From assembly GCA_022495005.1 (NCBI GenBank), contig JAGYXB010000056.1, positions 372,001 to 436,000 on the forward strand: DNA of 64,000 bases, in the 5' to 3' direction. This document shows, in pieces, positions 25,451-36,908 of the stretch. Source of the DNA: Rhyacophila brunnea (lineage: Eukaryota; Arthropoda; Insecta; Trichoptera; Rhyacophilidae). Both the position numbers and the translations under genes were made by a program. How positions within the stretch are numbered: position 1 is the stretch's first letter; every line of letters starts with the position of its first letter. A model generated the notes under the pieces. The model was not told the DNA's origin. It saw only the letters and a list, made by a program, of their open reading frames with translations, and did no database searches.

Positions 25451-27232
25451 GCTGCATGCAGCCAAACATCGAAGCCGGGAACCGAAACGCATCCGCGCCC
25501 GCCGCTATTGCTCAGCGCCAAACGAACGATACAATAATTTTATAATCGAACGACGGAAGGCAACAACGCGAGACCTTGAAACTTACAAGCGAACGAGATC
25601 GCGACAGAAAAAAAACTATTGTGCCATTCCATAAGGCAGCAGCGCGACCGAGCTACATATTTTTTTTACCAAACACAAGCAAAAATATAACCTTCGTTAT
25701 AATTAAAAATGCGAATAGTTAAAAACTCAAACAATAACGCGTACGTTTTATAATAACTCTTGATGAATTGAAATGAAACAAAAAAAATGTTCCCAAACTG
25801 CATGCAGGCAGCCACAAAATATGACTAAGCGCCAAACGAGTCGATTCATTTGGAAAAACACTTCCTACGGATCTGATTCACTACAACTTAATAATATGCA
25901 CGACCTTGACACACAAACAGCGCGATACAATAAAATTTATCGACTGCCTCACTGGAATAATTAGTATTACGCGCGTTTTAATTCAGCGCGAAACTTTCCT
26001 CAAACGCATAGTTTCCGTAGAAGTTAATCATGAGCTGGGCTTGTTGGGGGGGTTTTCTCGGTATTGCTCGCCGATGACAGGACAATTGTGAAACTAAGCC
26101 GCGGAGATCATTGGCGATTTTTGCAAGCCAGATACAGATGGAGTGTTTACATACAGAAACGAAATAGTTGACCATGAATCAATCAATCGTCCACGTCATC
26201 GTGCTATCTTTTCGTTGCACTACAATAATTGGGATACTAAAGCTTGCGTCGTCTTCATCGTCTATCTATCCTCAGTGCTACGCTACAATCGCTACCTATT
26301 TAAAAACGATAGATATTGGAAGTAAAACGCCAAGTTGGCAACGCTGGTGGAATCTCACCAGGAGACATCGCACAACAATATTAGTTTTCTTGCAAATGAG
26401 GCTTAAATCCGCTCGGACAACTGGAGAACTGTTTGCAGAATAAGGACTGCTAATGAAATAAAGCAACGAACCATCATCAGTAATAAAGCGAACCGACTAT
26501 TGACAATTACTTACTGGAGTACTGACAGTTCTCGTGCAGTATGAGATGTGATCGAGATAATTTGAGAATTTTGAGAACCTACTAATATCGATTACTTTGG
26601 CCCCACAACCAATCTTGTAGATCCATGTCAAATTTTACTAACATGAATTTAAAAAATCGTTCTAGAATTATAATATGCCAAAAATTAAAAGAAATGCAAC
26701 GTTTGAAACATGGATCAACAGTTTTAACTATTAGTGTAGTATATTTAAATAGGAAGAAGACGACATACAACCGAATGATGACAAAAGACGCCAGAAGAAT
26801 TAAAATTTTCAAGTGTGCCAGGTTAGGTTAGGTTACGAAATATATCATGCACGTGAGATACATAATATTATTAAGCTAATAATTGAGGTGCACACTCAGT
26901 GCACAAGGGAGAAGGACACGACATGACTTTTAGTCTACCTATTGTCACTGATAGACGAATACCAAGAGAAACTGCTTCCCCGATACCCGTAGTACCTGAA
27001 CAAATTCAATGAAACGAACGCAGTTATCTCCAGTAATATACCAGGTAAAAATAATCTTTGCCATCGTACTCGAGTCTCCACCTAGATGTGGAACATCAGA
27101 AAATACTCCAGATTCAGATCAGAAAGTAGGTACATACTGTTTATTGCGGTGTCTTCCTTATTGACCTTTTTAGAGCACCGATTTATATATCACAAAATAA
27201 TATGTGATGCATAATATGAATGCGTGTATTAA
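25451..27232. other. No gene seen
   Basis: Composition declines from the CpG block into AT-rich DNA. TTAGGTTAGGTTA at 26,822 is a short telomere-like run. Frames are short and unsupported. Confidence 0.45.
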
Positions 27233-27334
27233 TTAAGGCGCTAAGTACCAACATTTTCAAAACTGACATTTTTATAGAAAACTGTTCTACGTACCAACGC
27301 CAATACTATTAACTATGTTCTAAGTGTCTTAAGC

Positions 27335-27630
27335 ATGTCAAAAAAATACAATAAAATATTTAAATCTGGCGACGATGTAAGTCCATTGGCGTGTTTTATT
27401 TGTAAGGGTGTAAGTACCACTGCAGTGTTCAACGGCATTCCATATAAAATAGCTGAAAACGGTGTGTTGACACTCACGAGTTCTGTTAAAAAAACGTCGC
27501 CAAAAAGGTGAAGGAAGTGTCCAAAATGTAAAAAAAAAAACTAAAAACTAGTGGCCAAGAGTACTCCACAATTATTAATAGTAAAGTGATTCCAGCCAAA
27601 AAACCTCGAAATTCTGAGGTAATTACATTT
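27335..27630 (+). pseudogene. Broken unknown frame with two CxxC pairs, near left end of the TTAA element
   Basis: ATG at 27335 opens 58 codons starting MSKKYNKIFKSGDDVSPLAC, with CFIC around residues 20-23, ending at a TGA near 27,510. A shifted frame immediately gives RKCPKCKKK, a second CxxC, across a run of A. A third segment, GQEYSTIINSKVIPAKKPRN, follows. The paired CxxC motifs with basic surroundings suggest a decayed zinc-binding N-terminus, perhaps of the element's own transposase. The family is not recognised, and chance cannot be excluded for a stretch this short. Confidence 0.35.
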
Positions 27631-27713
27631 TTATGATTGTTTCACACAATCCGCTAATTTGTCAAGAAAGCGCTAGTGATGTCCAATGCGTATCGATATT
27701 AAGCAACTTTTTT

Positions 27714-29112
27714 TTAAGGGGGGACATGCTCGTCGAAGGTCAAAATTGAGTTTTTATTGTATTTTCAAACCATGATCCTGGACACTCCTTAAACGTTGTA
27801 GATAATCTATTTATATAATTTTGAAGCCTTATTATTCTTTATAGTTATTTTAAACATTTGATGACTGCATAAAGTATTTTTGTTACATAAAATAGTATTC
27901 TTTTAAACCTCTCGCTCTAATGTTTTAGAATATAGTCATATTTCGGTACAAACTGTGCAGTGGTGTTGAGATTTTTTACGTTTATTAATTTTTAAACGCA
28001 TTTATAAAACCATTAGTATAATTTATTACGAGATAATTTTTGTAAAATATTCACGATAAAAAATTATATTGATAATCTCTGTGATCCCAAATTTGACAAG
28101 AATTAGGCATTTTATTATTCAAAAAATCGGCAAGATTAACACATTTGAAGATGATTCTAAAGATATTTATTATAAGCTATATCTTTGACCATTCAAGTGT
28201 GATAAAAATCTTATGAATAATGATTGCTTTATAAGAATTATTGACCTAAGAATAAGGTAGTGTTTTTATGAAATACGCCATTTCTTTTGTCATTCCCTAG
28301 TAGTTAAGCTACAACATACGGCCGTAGCCATAAAACGACAAACTATAATTAAAGTAAGGAGTAAAATTATGTTAACGCGCGTGTTTGAACATGTACTTAA
28401 CCGAATTTTTTTTTATTTTTTTTTAAACGGTACATGTTCAAACACGCGCGTCAATATCATTTTACTCCCTACTTCAATTATAGTTTGTCAATTTATGGCT
28501 ACGGCCGTATGTTGTAGCTTAACCACTGGGGAATGACAAAAGAAATGGCGTATTTCAAAAAAACACTACCTTATTCTTAGGTCAATAATTATTATAAAGC
28601 AATCATTATTCATAAGATGTTTATCACACTTGAATGGTCAAGGACATAGCTTATAATAAATACCTTTAGAATCATCTTCAAATGTGTTAATCTTGCCGAT
28701 TTTTTGAATAATAAAATGCCTAATTCTTGTCAAATTTGGGATCACAGAGATTATCAATATAATTTTTTATCGTGAATATTTTACAAAAATTATCTCGTAA
28801 TAAATTATACTAATGGTTTTATAAATGCGTTTAAAATTAATAAATGTAAAAAATCTTAACACCACTGCACAGTTATGTACCGAAATATGACTATATTCTA
28901 AAACATTAGAGCGAGAGGTTTAAAAGAATACTATTTTATGTAACAAAAATACTTCATGCAGTCATCAAATGTTTAAAATAACTATAAAGGATAATAAAGC
29001 TTCAAAATTATATAAATAGATCATCTACAACGTTTAAGGAGTGTCCAGGATCATGGTTTGAATATACAATAAAAACTCAATTTTGACCTTCGACGAGCAT
29101 GTCCCCCCTTAA
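27714..29112. mobile_element. 1.4 kb near-perfect palindromic (foldback) element with TTAA edges
   Basis: The left arm 27714-28396 and right arm 28430-29112 are 683 bp each and nearly identical when inverted, separated by a 33 bp T-rich loop. Outer ends are TTAAGGGGGGACATGC and GCATGTCCCCCCTTAA. No coding capacity is seen. It sits inside the larger TTAA element and, if transcribed, would fold into a long double-stranded hairpin. Confidence 0.88.
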
Positions 29113-29159
29113 ATACATTTTTCTTCTTGGTTTGAAATTCAGAATATTAAGTAAGTATA

Positions 29160-30531
29160 TCTAATATATAAAAATCAATATTTGTTTGTTGTTTGTTTGT
29201 TCATTCGCATTTTATGCGCTGCCATACCGTTCATCTGATTGCGAAGACATTTTGTTAAGTGGTTGTATGCACACCCGCAAAGGTTTCTGAATTAGAAAAA
29301 TCATCATCTTCTTCTTCTTAATTCTATTTTCTTTTATTCGTATGGTTCCTATACCATTCATCCGATTGCGATGAAACCTTCGTCAGTTGTTGTGGTAACA
29401 CCCGCAAAGGTTTCTGAATTAGTACAACTATCTTCTTCTTCTTCTATTCTATATTCTTTTATTCGTATACGTTTCTATTCCATTCATCCAATTGCAATAA
29501 AATTTTTGTCAGTAATTGTGCCAACACCCGCGAAGGTTTCTGAATTAGTACAACCATCTTCTTCTTCTATTCTATATTCTTTTATTCGTATGGTCCCTAT
29601 ACCATTCATCCGATTGCGATGAAACCTTCGTCAGTTGTTGTGGTAATACCCGCAAAGGTTTCTGAATTAGTGCAACCATCTTCTTCTATTCTATATTCTT
29701 TTATTCGTATGCGTTTCTATTCCATTCATCCAATTGCAATAAAATTTTCGTCAGTAATTGTGCCAACACCCGCGAAGGTTTCTGAATTAGTACAACCATT
29801 TTCATCTTCTTCTTTTATTCTATCTTCTTATATTCGTATGCGTTCCTATACCATTCATCCGATTGCAATGAAATTTTGACCAGTTGTTTAGCGCACGCCC
29901 GCGAAGGTTTCTGAATTAGTACAACCATCTTCTTCTTCTTCTATTCGTATGCGTTCTTATACCATTCATCCGATTGCGATGAAATTTTGACCAGTTGTTG
30001 TGCGCACGCCCGCGAAGGTTTCTGAATTAGTACAACTATATTCTTCTTCTTCTATTCGTACGCGTTCCTATACCATTCGTCCGATTGCAATGAAATATTG
30101 ATCAACTGTTGTTCTCATGCCCGCAAAGGTTTCTGAATTAGAAAATCATCTTCTTCTTCTATTCGTATGCGTTCCTATACCATTCATCTGATTGCAATGA
30201 AACTTTTGTCAGTTGTTGTGCGCACACCTGCGAAGGTTTCTAAATTAGTATTATATAAAATACAAAGTTTGTTGTTTGTTTGCTCCATCCAATTTCGATT
30301 TTTTTTACTACATATTAATAACATTATTAACGTTTTCATATTTTGGATTTAATTTTAATTTAGTGTTCTTTTGTTTGACCATTACTCCTATTAGAATTAT
30401 TTTCATATTGCCATATTGTATTAGACAGATATTTTAATATTAAAAAAATAATAACATCTTATTATTTTTTAAATATCTAAGATAAATATAACCACGAAGC
30501 GACCCTGTGCGAAGCCGGGTACTTCAGCTAG
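29160..30531 (+). mobile_element. Non-autonomous Helitron
   Basis: It starts TC (TCTAATATATAAAAATCAA) after an A and ends in CTAG before a T, as expected for A^T insertion with no target duplication. A GC-rich GCGAAGCCGGGT stretch just upstream of the CTAG end is the usual Helitron 3' signature. The body is mostly tandem repeats and encodes no Rep/helicase. Confidence 0.72.
29270..30250 (+). repeat. About nine tandem units of 107-129 bp in the Helitron
   Basis: CCCGCRAAGGTTTCTGAATTA recurs near 29,275, 29,400, 29,526, 29,648, 29,768, 29,897, 30,008, 30,120 and 30,227. Each unit also holds an ATTCATCCGATTGCRATGAAA-like segment and a TCTTCT run of variable length. The open frames here are by-products of the repeat. 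Confidence 0.85.

Positions 30532-30532
<1 letters not shown>

Positions 30533-30562
<30 letters not shown>
30533..30562. repeat. (TA)n microsatellite
   Basis: About 15 TA dinucleotides directly abut the Helitron 3' end. Confidence 0.95.
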
Positions 30563-30568
<6 letters not shown>

Positions 30569-31019
30569 ATTGTACCTACTTCTTCAATAATTTACAGAAT
30601 ATAATAATATTAATTAATTATGCCTTATTGAATTAAATGGGAAATATACATCCTATAATTAATTAAGAACATATTTTATATTAATTATTTCATGATTGCT
30701 AAGTTGTACGGTATCAAATAAAAAAAATGTGTACTACTATTTAAATTAAAACATTTCAAAGTGTGATATTGACTGACTCACATATGTACCTACTTAATAC
30801 AAAACAAAATTCAAAATAATTAATGATAATTTATCAGTTTTATCACCAGTATCTGTTTATAATATGGACACAGGCGGGTATTGTTTACAGGCAAAGGATA
30901 ATGGGAATCACTACACATAACGACATAACATAACTAGTAATTTATTATGGCCGGCCTATTTACTGCAGAGTTCTAGAATAGTTGATAATGCACTTTTAAC
31001 ATTATTTTATTAATTTTAA

Positions 31020-31349
31020 GTTGAAAGATCCTGATCTTGGGGCCCGCTTCAGGATAAGGGGCCCATGATAGAATCCATTTGCCAATGAACATGATAAATT
31101 TGGATTGACTTCTATTGAAATTGTATGTGCTAATAAACAAGCACATTCATCGCATGAAAAACAAATTAATTTAAAAATGAATATATAAGTACTTAGTAAA
31201 ACCTTGTTTATTTTTTTCATTTTGTGTTAGTACATTGTTGACTATTTAAAAATGTGTCTGTATTATTTAATGAAATAAAGGGGGGGAGGCGCCAAGATTA
31301 GTTTATTTTTAAAAGGGAGGCGTAGTAACATAAAGTTTGGAAACCACTG
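31020..31349. mobile_element. Truncated hAT element, same family as 36050-36900, inverted
   Basis: It ends AAGTTTGGAAACCACTG. Upstream blocks, including GGCGCCAAGATTAG and GGGGCCCATGATAGA, are the reverse complement of the 36 kb copy. The other terminus is missing; similarity stops near 31,020. Confidence 0.7.
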
Positions 31350-32479
31350 CTCTATAGTCTCTAGGGTCATATGCACATCGCCGAAATAAAACGCAAAATG
31401 ATTGTATTAGAAGTAGGTAAATAAATAATTGAATTATTAAAACAAAAGTATCGAAAAACCTTCTTTTTTTTAATTTATAATATTTTGCCCATCTCTATTG
31501 AAAATGTCATCAGTGAGTACTTAGATCCCACCAGCGTCCCTGAGCTAGTACTTAGACCTTAAAATAAGATTCTTTGCGTGGTACTTACACCCTGACCGGA
31601 AATGTCAATTTCAAAGCTATGTACTGTAGAAATTCAAAATAAATTTAAGTTTTAAAATTATAGAAGCTGCCGAGATTGCTTCATACTGTGTAACTACATT
31701 TTTCAAAATGTCTGCTTCATACAATTTTATTTGACAAATCAGTATTTTGTAGCCACAAGCAAAACTACTTTTTGGTACTTAGCGCCTTAATTAATACACG
31801 TATTCATATTATGATAGCGCTTAGGCTTTGCATCCATGGCATTTATAACATCCACGGCGTGGGTCATGGTCTTTTATATAATGATACATAGTCCGTTTTA
31901 TCTACTACATTCATGGAATTTGAGATCATCGGAGTATGAAACATGACTAAGATACGATATTAATCTTATAATTGAACGTAGTTATGCAGAATGTAGCCAG
32001 TCCACAATAATGTCGAGCTGAGATAATGGCACTTTAGCAACATGATTATTAAAAATGTATGTAAAATGACAAATTGTAAATAGTATTTTATTTCAAGAAT
32101 AATTAGTTTGCGGCTTGGCTATTTTCAGTAGAACGTAGAGAAAACCTTCTCGCATCTGATCTATATCATATCTCATTTTTTTTATTTTTTGTGGACTGAC
32201 TACTTTCTGCATAACTATGTCCAATTGAAATACTGACAATTCTTCTTGTGTATTAATGTTTTAGGACTTTCTGGTGTTTTGACAAGTTGGCTTAAAAATA
32301 AAATGAAATAGATAAAAATAAGTAGCAGATGTCGATGGAAGGTAATCCAATGTTAGGACGAAAATGCTACCTTTTAATACGATGCACAATATTATGTTCC
32401 AGTTTGATACATAATAGGGTATTTGGTGATGTGAAAACTGCTTTCATTTCATTTTTTACTATTTTAATCCTAGGCCTCG

Positions 32480-32910
32480 TAATTGATGATAAAATTGCGA
32501 TGCAGAGATGCCATGTCGGCTACAATCTGAGCGTGAAAGACAATAAATGGCACGTCCGTGGATTGACTATCATCCCACACCGCACACTCGCCGTAATGCC
32601 CGCGTTCTTCCGATTGTATCTTGAACGATGAAGCGGATTTTGGTTACGCGGGTTTACGCAACAAAACATTCAGCCGAAGTAGGATTATCAAACACACCGT
32701 CGTGACACAAAGAGGCGAGCCTCGAATCGAGTGGGGGGGGCCATGTTATTTTTCGCAGCAGATTCGCACTCGTCGCTGCTCCACTGTGTGCAAGAAGGCT
32801 TTTGGCGATATGGGGCTAGGTGGAAAACGAGAAACTTCGCCTCCGCAGGCGCGGGCATCAGGTGTCCCCGACCGCATTGCACAGCGCTCAATGGATACAA
32901 TAATATTAAT
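32480..32910. promoter_or_regulatory. GC-elevated block, possible exon or regulatory island
   Basis: Balanced composition rich in CpG contrasts with flanking AT-rich DNA. Frames on both strands (plus 32329-32631, with an ATG; 32621-32953; minus 32688-32918) overlap, and none resembles a known family. No convincing splice pair was found. Confidence 0.25.
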
Positions 32911-33238
32911 AAGCACAATAATCCTCTTACTAGAACAAATTTCGATGTGTTGAATATTTAACATTAAAGTATATTATTCAAAATTTCATAACAATGAGTA
33001 ATAAATGACGCCGGCAAAATATTTTTTATGGCTTATGTAGAAAACCTTTATAACAAAATTACACGGAAACGCCAATTTAGTAAAAAATATTTTACATGTA
33101 AACTGGTTTGCATTTTAGCGACGTCATTGATAATTATATTAAAAGTAATTAATTTTAAGCCCATCAAATTTAACAAAACAATATGACAATATGTAAGTTC
33201 CTCTCCCTACCTACATGGTGCGTATGATGGCGGTTTTT

Positions 33239-34002
33239 GTATAATCATCATCAGCCGGGGTCAATCCACTGCTGGATGAAGGCCTCCCCAAGCTTCTTCC
33301 AACTCTCTCGGTCCTGTGTCGTTCGCTGCCATGTATTTCCGCCGAACTTTACCAGTTCGTCAATCCAGCGGCTTTTAGGGCGACCCTGTGGCCGTTTCGT
33401 ACCCCTTGGGTACCATTGGATGACGGCATTTGTCCAGCGGCCGTCCTTTCGGCGAGCAATGTGCCCCGCCCATCTCCATTTCAGCTGTTTGGCAACGTCT
33501 ATTACATCGCGTACTCTTGTCTGCTTCCTAACCCATTCGTTTCTCTAACAGTCAATTCGCGTGATGCCCAACATACACCTCTCCGTGCCTCGCTGTGCGA
33601 CTCTTAGCCTTTGGACATCTCTAGTGTTGATGGTCCACGTCTCGCAGCCATACGTGAGCACGGGTAGCACACATTGGTCGAACACCCTACGCTTAAGACA
33701 CAATGATAGGTCACTCTTGAAGATACTATTCAGACGTCCGAAAGCACTCCATCCCAGCTTTGTTCTTCGAGCAATTTCATCGTGCATGCTTCCGTCTATG
33801 GACACCTGTTGTCCGAGATAGACGTAGCTGCTGACTTGCTCGAGTTGGGTGCCAGAAATACAGATAATCGCAGGGTCCGAAAAACAGTTCCTCATAACTT
33901 TTGTCTTTGGAGACATTTATCTTTAGACCGACCGTTTGACTGACATCCACGAGTTCTTGCATTCTACCTTGGATGTCTTTCGGGTCGGGTCTTTCGTATA
34001 AT
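33239..34002 (-). pseudogene. 5'-truncated RTE-type retrotransposon fragment, copy 1, with target duplication
   Basis: This holds the reverse-transcriptase C-terminus of an RTE-clade LINE. The minus strand reads through EVSSYVYLGQ-type sequence, then KSDLSLCLKRRVFDQCVLPVLTYG-like and ERCMLGITR-like segments and the WAGHIARRKDGRW tail, ending in IQQWIDPG. A frameshift near 33,900 separates an upstream DVSQTVGLKINVSKDK segment. An in-frame TAG near 33,547 interrupts the tail just after GITRIDC. The 3' end is the short ATCATCATCAG tail at 33,241-33,251. The 7 bp GTATAAT flanks the fragment at 33,239-33,245 and 33,996-34,002, as expected for a target-primed, 5'-truncated insertion. The copy is dead. 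Clade assignment rests on resemblance to insect endonuclease-reverse transcriptase C-termini. Confidence 0.85.
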
Positions 34003-35499
34003 AATTAAAGCTAAATGCGCCAGGAAAATAATCCATAAAATTGTAACCCATAGGATAATTAAAATATGTGATCTTTTGTAATTGAAGCAAAATAATATGG
34101 TCAAGCAATTTCACGTATTTGCATAAGTACGATAATGAATGTAAGTAACTTTTAACGTAATATAGAATTTTTAACCGTAATATAGATTACAAAGTCAATT
34201 TATTACGTAAATGACTAAAGATTATTAGTTTAACTATGTGAAGTCTCGATTTTTGTAAAAAACGGAATTATATAAATTAGAACTGTTAGATATATTTTAT
34301 CAGAACTGTGGATGAATAATAAATGTAATATCAACCTGTATAATTACATAAGTTTATTTTTAATAATAAAAAAACCATATTAATACTATCGTAGATTAAA
34401 AAAATATTTATCTAGTAAGTACCCACAGTGGAATTGTAGAATTTTAAAAATTTAGATATCAAAATGAAGATAATCATATTATAATGAAGAGATTTTTCAA
34501 AAATAGATATTAACTCACTAGTGAAATAGAAGATGAAAATACCCTCTCATTGGACGATTTTCATGACCTTTTAATTATTATTTAATTACCACATTTAAAT
34601 ATCATGTTAATTATATCTAATGGCCAACTTACGCAAACGCGCCAGTCAACACTAAATGAGTAGAACAAAATATTTGATTTTTTTCCGAAACTATTTGACA
34701 ACACATTCTCAGGTGACGACATGACGACATCGGGTTCATCTAATATAAATGCGATAATAAGGCGCGCATCAATGGCGAAGATTCCTTACTAAGCGATAAT
34801 TTAGCGGGTACCTTAAAAATACCGGCGACGAATGTTCTATATTAATGATTATTCAGCATTTACACTGTACCTAATTGTAAATATATCATTTGTTTACGAG
34901 AATTTAATAACCATAAAATGTAATTAGTAGAACAAATAATATATAACCTTAGTGTGTGCCTATATCACGCAGTATCATCTGTCCAACTGCATTTAAATCT
35001 AACGAGTATACAAGACGCCTTAAAAATCTAAACAAACATGGTGATTAAAACACAAATAAAATGTCACGTTGCACGAGTGAAAGCTGGATATTAGCGAAGA
35101 GCTTATAACTAACATAAAAAAAATGAAACTGTAGGTCTGTGAAATGAGATTTATATGGAAATAGATACCGTGAGTAGAGTCCTACGGCAGTCTTATTTTT
35201 CTGCTGGAAACGTTTGGTTTAGGGCGTTCCGGCTGTTGAACAAGAAATATAGTCGTGAATAAACCTACTACGTTATTTTACGAATATACAGAAAGTAGCA
35301 AATCTCTAGGATATAATGTGTAACATTATACAATATTACATCGCTACTAGAGAACGAACTTTCAACTTCTGAAAAATTGCTGTCATATTGGGCAACTACT
35401 GAAAGTACCAATCACCTACCTACTTCATCTTCATACAATGTTTCAAATAATTCATAACAACAAATTTCTCCCGGTGTCAACAACAGAAGTGTATATCGT
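34003..35499. other. No gene seen
   Basis: Very AT-rich, without frames, termini or repeats that could be supported. Confidence 0.5.
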
Positions 35500-35940
35500 A
35501 ACTAGTCAAGAGTCCGGTGGGATAGCCAGCAGTAATTGCATCCGATGGACAACAAACAGCCAATCAGAGTGCTTCGCCAAGTCTGCTGCACGACGAGGAA
35601 AAGGGAGTCCCTCGGGGGCGCCCGAGATGCGGGGGAGAGGGTGGCAGCGACGAACGCGAAGTAAAGTGAAATCGGTGACCGGTTTCCGGCGCGCGGCCCC
35701 GCGGATCCAGGTCAGTGGGTCACGGCGATGACGTCGGGGCCGCCCGCGCTACCGTGCCCCCCTCACTGAGCGTTTCCCCTCGCCATCGCAAGCGATCGAG
35801 CCGCGCGCTCTCAGCTGACATCACCAACGGCCGCGAGCCGAAAAGTGAAATCGGCCTAAAGCGAAAATGCGAAAAGGGAACAATCCTGCTTCCCGATGAG
35901 GGCCGACACAGCCCGAACACACTCAGTCCGTGGCATTAAG
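35500..35940 (+). promoter_or_regulatory. CpG island with CCAAT, CRE-like site and splice donor
   Basis: GC-rich block with CCAATCAG at 35560-35567, a CRE-like TGACGTCG at 35729-35736 and a good plus-strand donor GATCCAG|GTCAGT at 35710/35711. Together they fit a promoter with a non-coding first exon reading rightward. No downstream exon was identified. Confidence 0.4.
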
Positions 35941-36041
35941 TTCTGAATGGGTTAGAATTAGAACACGAGGAAATTCCAGAAAACTATGCTCCCATTATCA
36001 TGCAAAGGACAATCCAACTAATATAAATACATGCAATGATT

Positions 36042-36908
36042 ACTTACACCAAAGGTTTCCAAACTTTATGTTACTACACCTCCCTTCTTAAAAAAATCTA
36101 ATCTTGGCGCCTCCCCCCCTTTATTTTATTAAATAATACACAGTTTTTAAATAGTCAACAATGTACTAATACAAAAATGAAAAAAAATATATAAAAATAA
36201 ACAAGGTTTTACTACTTTATGTTTAAATTAATTTGTTTTCATGCGATCAATGTGCTTATTTATTAGCACAATCAATTTCAATAGTAGTCAATCCAAATTC
36301 ATCATCGTTCATTGACAAATGGACTCTATCATGGGCCCCACATGCTGATGCGGGCCCCCAAGCCAGGATCTTTGGCGGGCTCACCTAATTATCGCTTAGT
36401 TAAGGCCAGTGTGGTGCTCTAATGTAGTGTTTCCTAAATTATACACGGGGGTTATCATTTACGTGTATCAATCAACATATAGGTATCACATCAAATTGCA
36501 ACGCACAACCACATATTTAAAATATTTAATAGTTCTGAAATAAAGCAGCGCCGCAGGCTACTTTTTTTACTATTAATAAAATAATGTGGAAAAGTACATT
36601 AGTAATCTAACCAAGAACTCAGTAAATAGATTTTTGTTTGCTTCCAATATATCTGGCGCAGAAATCATTTAAAAGTGGAAACATGACGAACTATTTTTTT
36701 TGTAATTTTTATTTCCAAAGCCCAAATTTTGTATGAATGCCTTCACTTTGTAGTTTATAACTAGCGGCCGTTTTATAAAATATGCATTTGCAAACTGCAA
36801 ACCTGTGGCTACATTAATTGTGTTCAACTTTTCGCGCCTCCCTTTGCAACATTCCGCCCCCCCCCCCCAGGGAGGCGCGCTTCCAGTTTGTAAATTGCTG
36901 AATTACAC
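36042..36908. mobile_element. 851 bp hAT element with near-perfect duplication
   Basis: The element at 36050-36900 starts CAAAGGTTTCCAAACTTTATG-like and ends GTTTGTAAATTGCTG. Both ends carry an inverted CCTCCC/GGGAGG block. ACTTACAC at 36042-36049 and AATTACAC at 36901-36908 match at 7 of 8 positions. It contains a C-tract near 36,860. No transposase is seen. Confidence 0.8.

Larger units (their letters stand above)
27233..31790 (+). mobile_element. 4.56 kb TTAA-flanked element hosting two nested insertions
   Basis: Inverted termini TTAAGGCGCTAAGTACCA (27233) and TGGTACTTAGCGCCTTAA (ending 31790) are perfect. TAAGTACCA-like subterminal motifs repeat at both ends, near 27,245, 27,293, 27,410, 31,516, 31,548, 31,580 and 31,776. 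Without its two nested insertions the element is about 1.8 kb. TTAA suggests a Kolobok- or piggyBac-like transposase, but none is recognised. A broken frame starts near its left end. Confidence 0.65.

Noticed and set aside
26822..26835. TTAGGTTAGGTTA as an interstitial telomere
   Set aside because: It is under three units long; such runs are common by chance in insect DNA and no array surrounds it.
29371..30352. Three repetitive plus-strand frames as serine-rich proteins
   Set aside because: They are read-through of tandem DNA units inside a Helitron whose unit length is not constant or a multiple of three.
29160..30531. CRISPR-like array
   Set aside because: The spacing is irregular, the spacers are repeat-derived and the DNA is eukaryotic; Helitron tandem repeats explain it.
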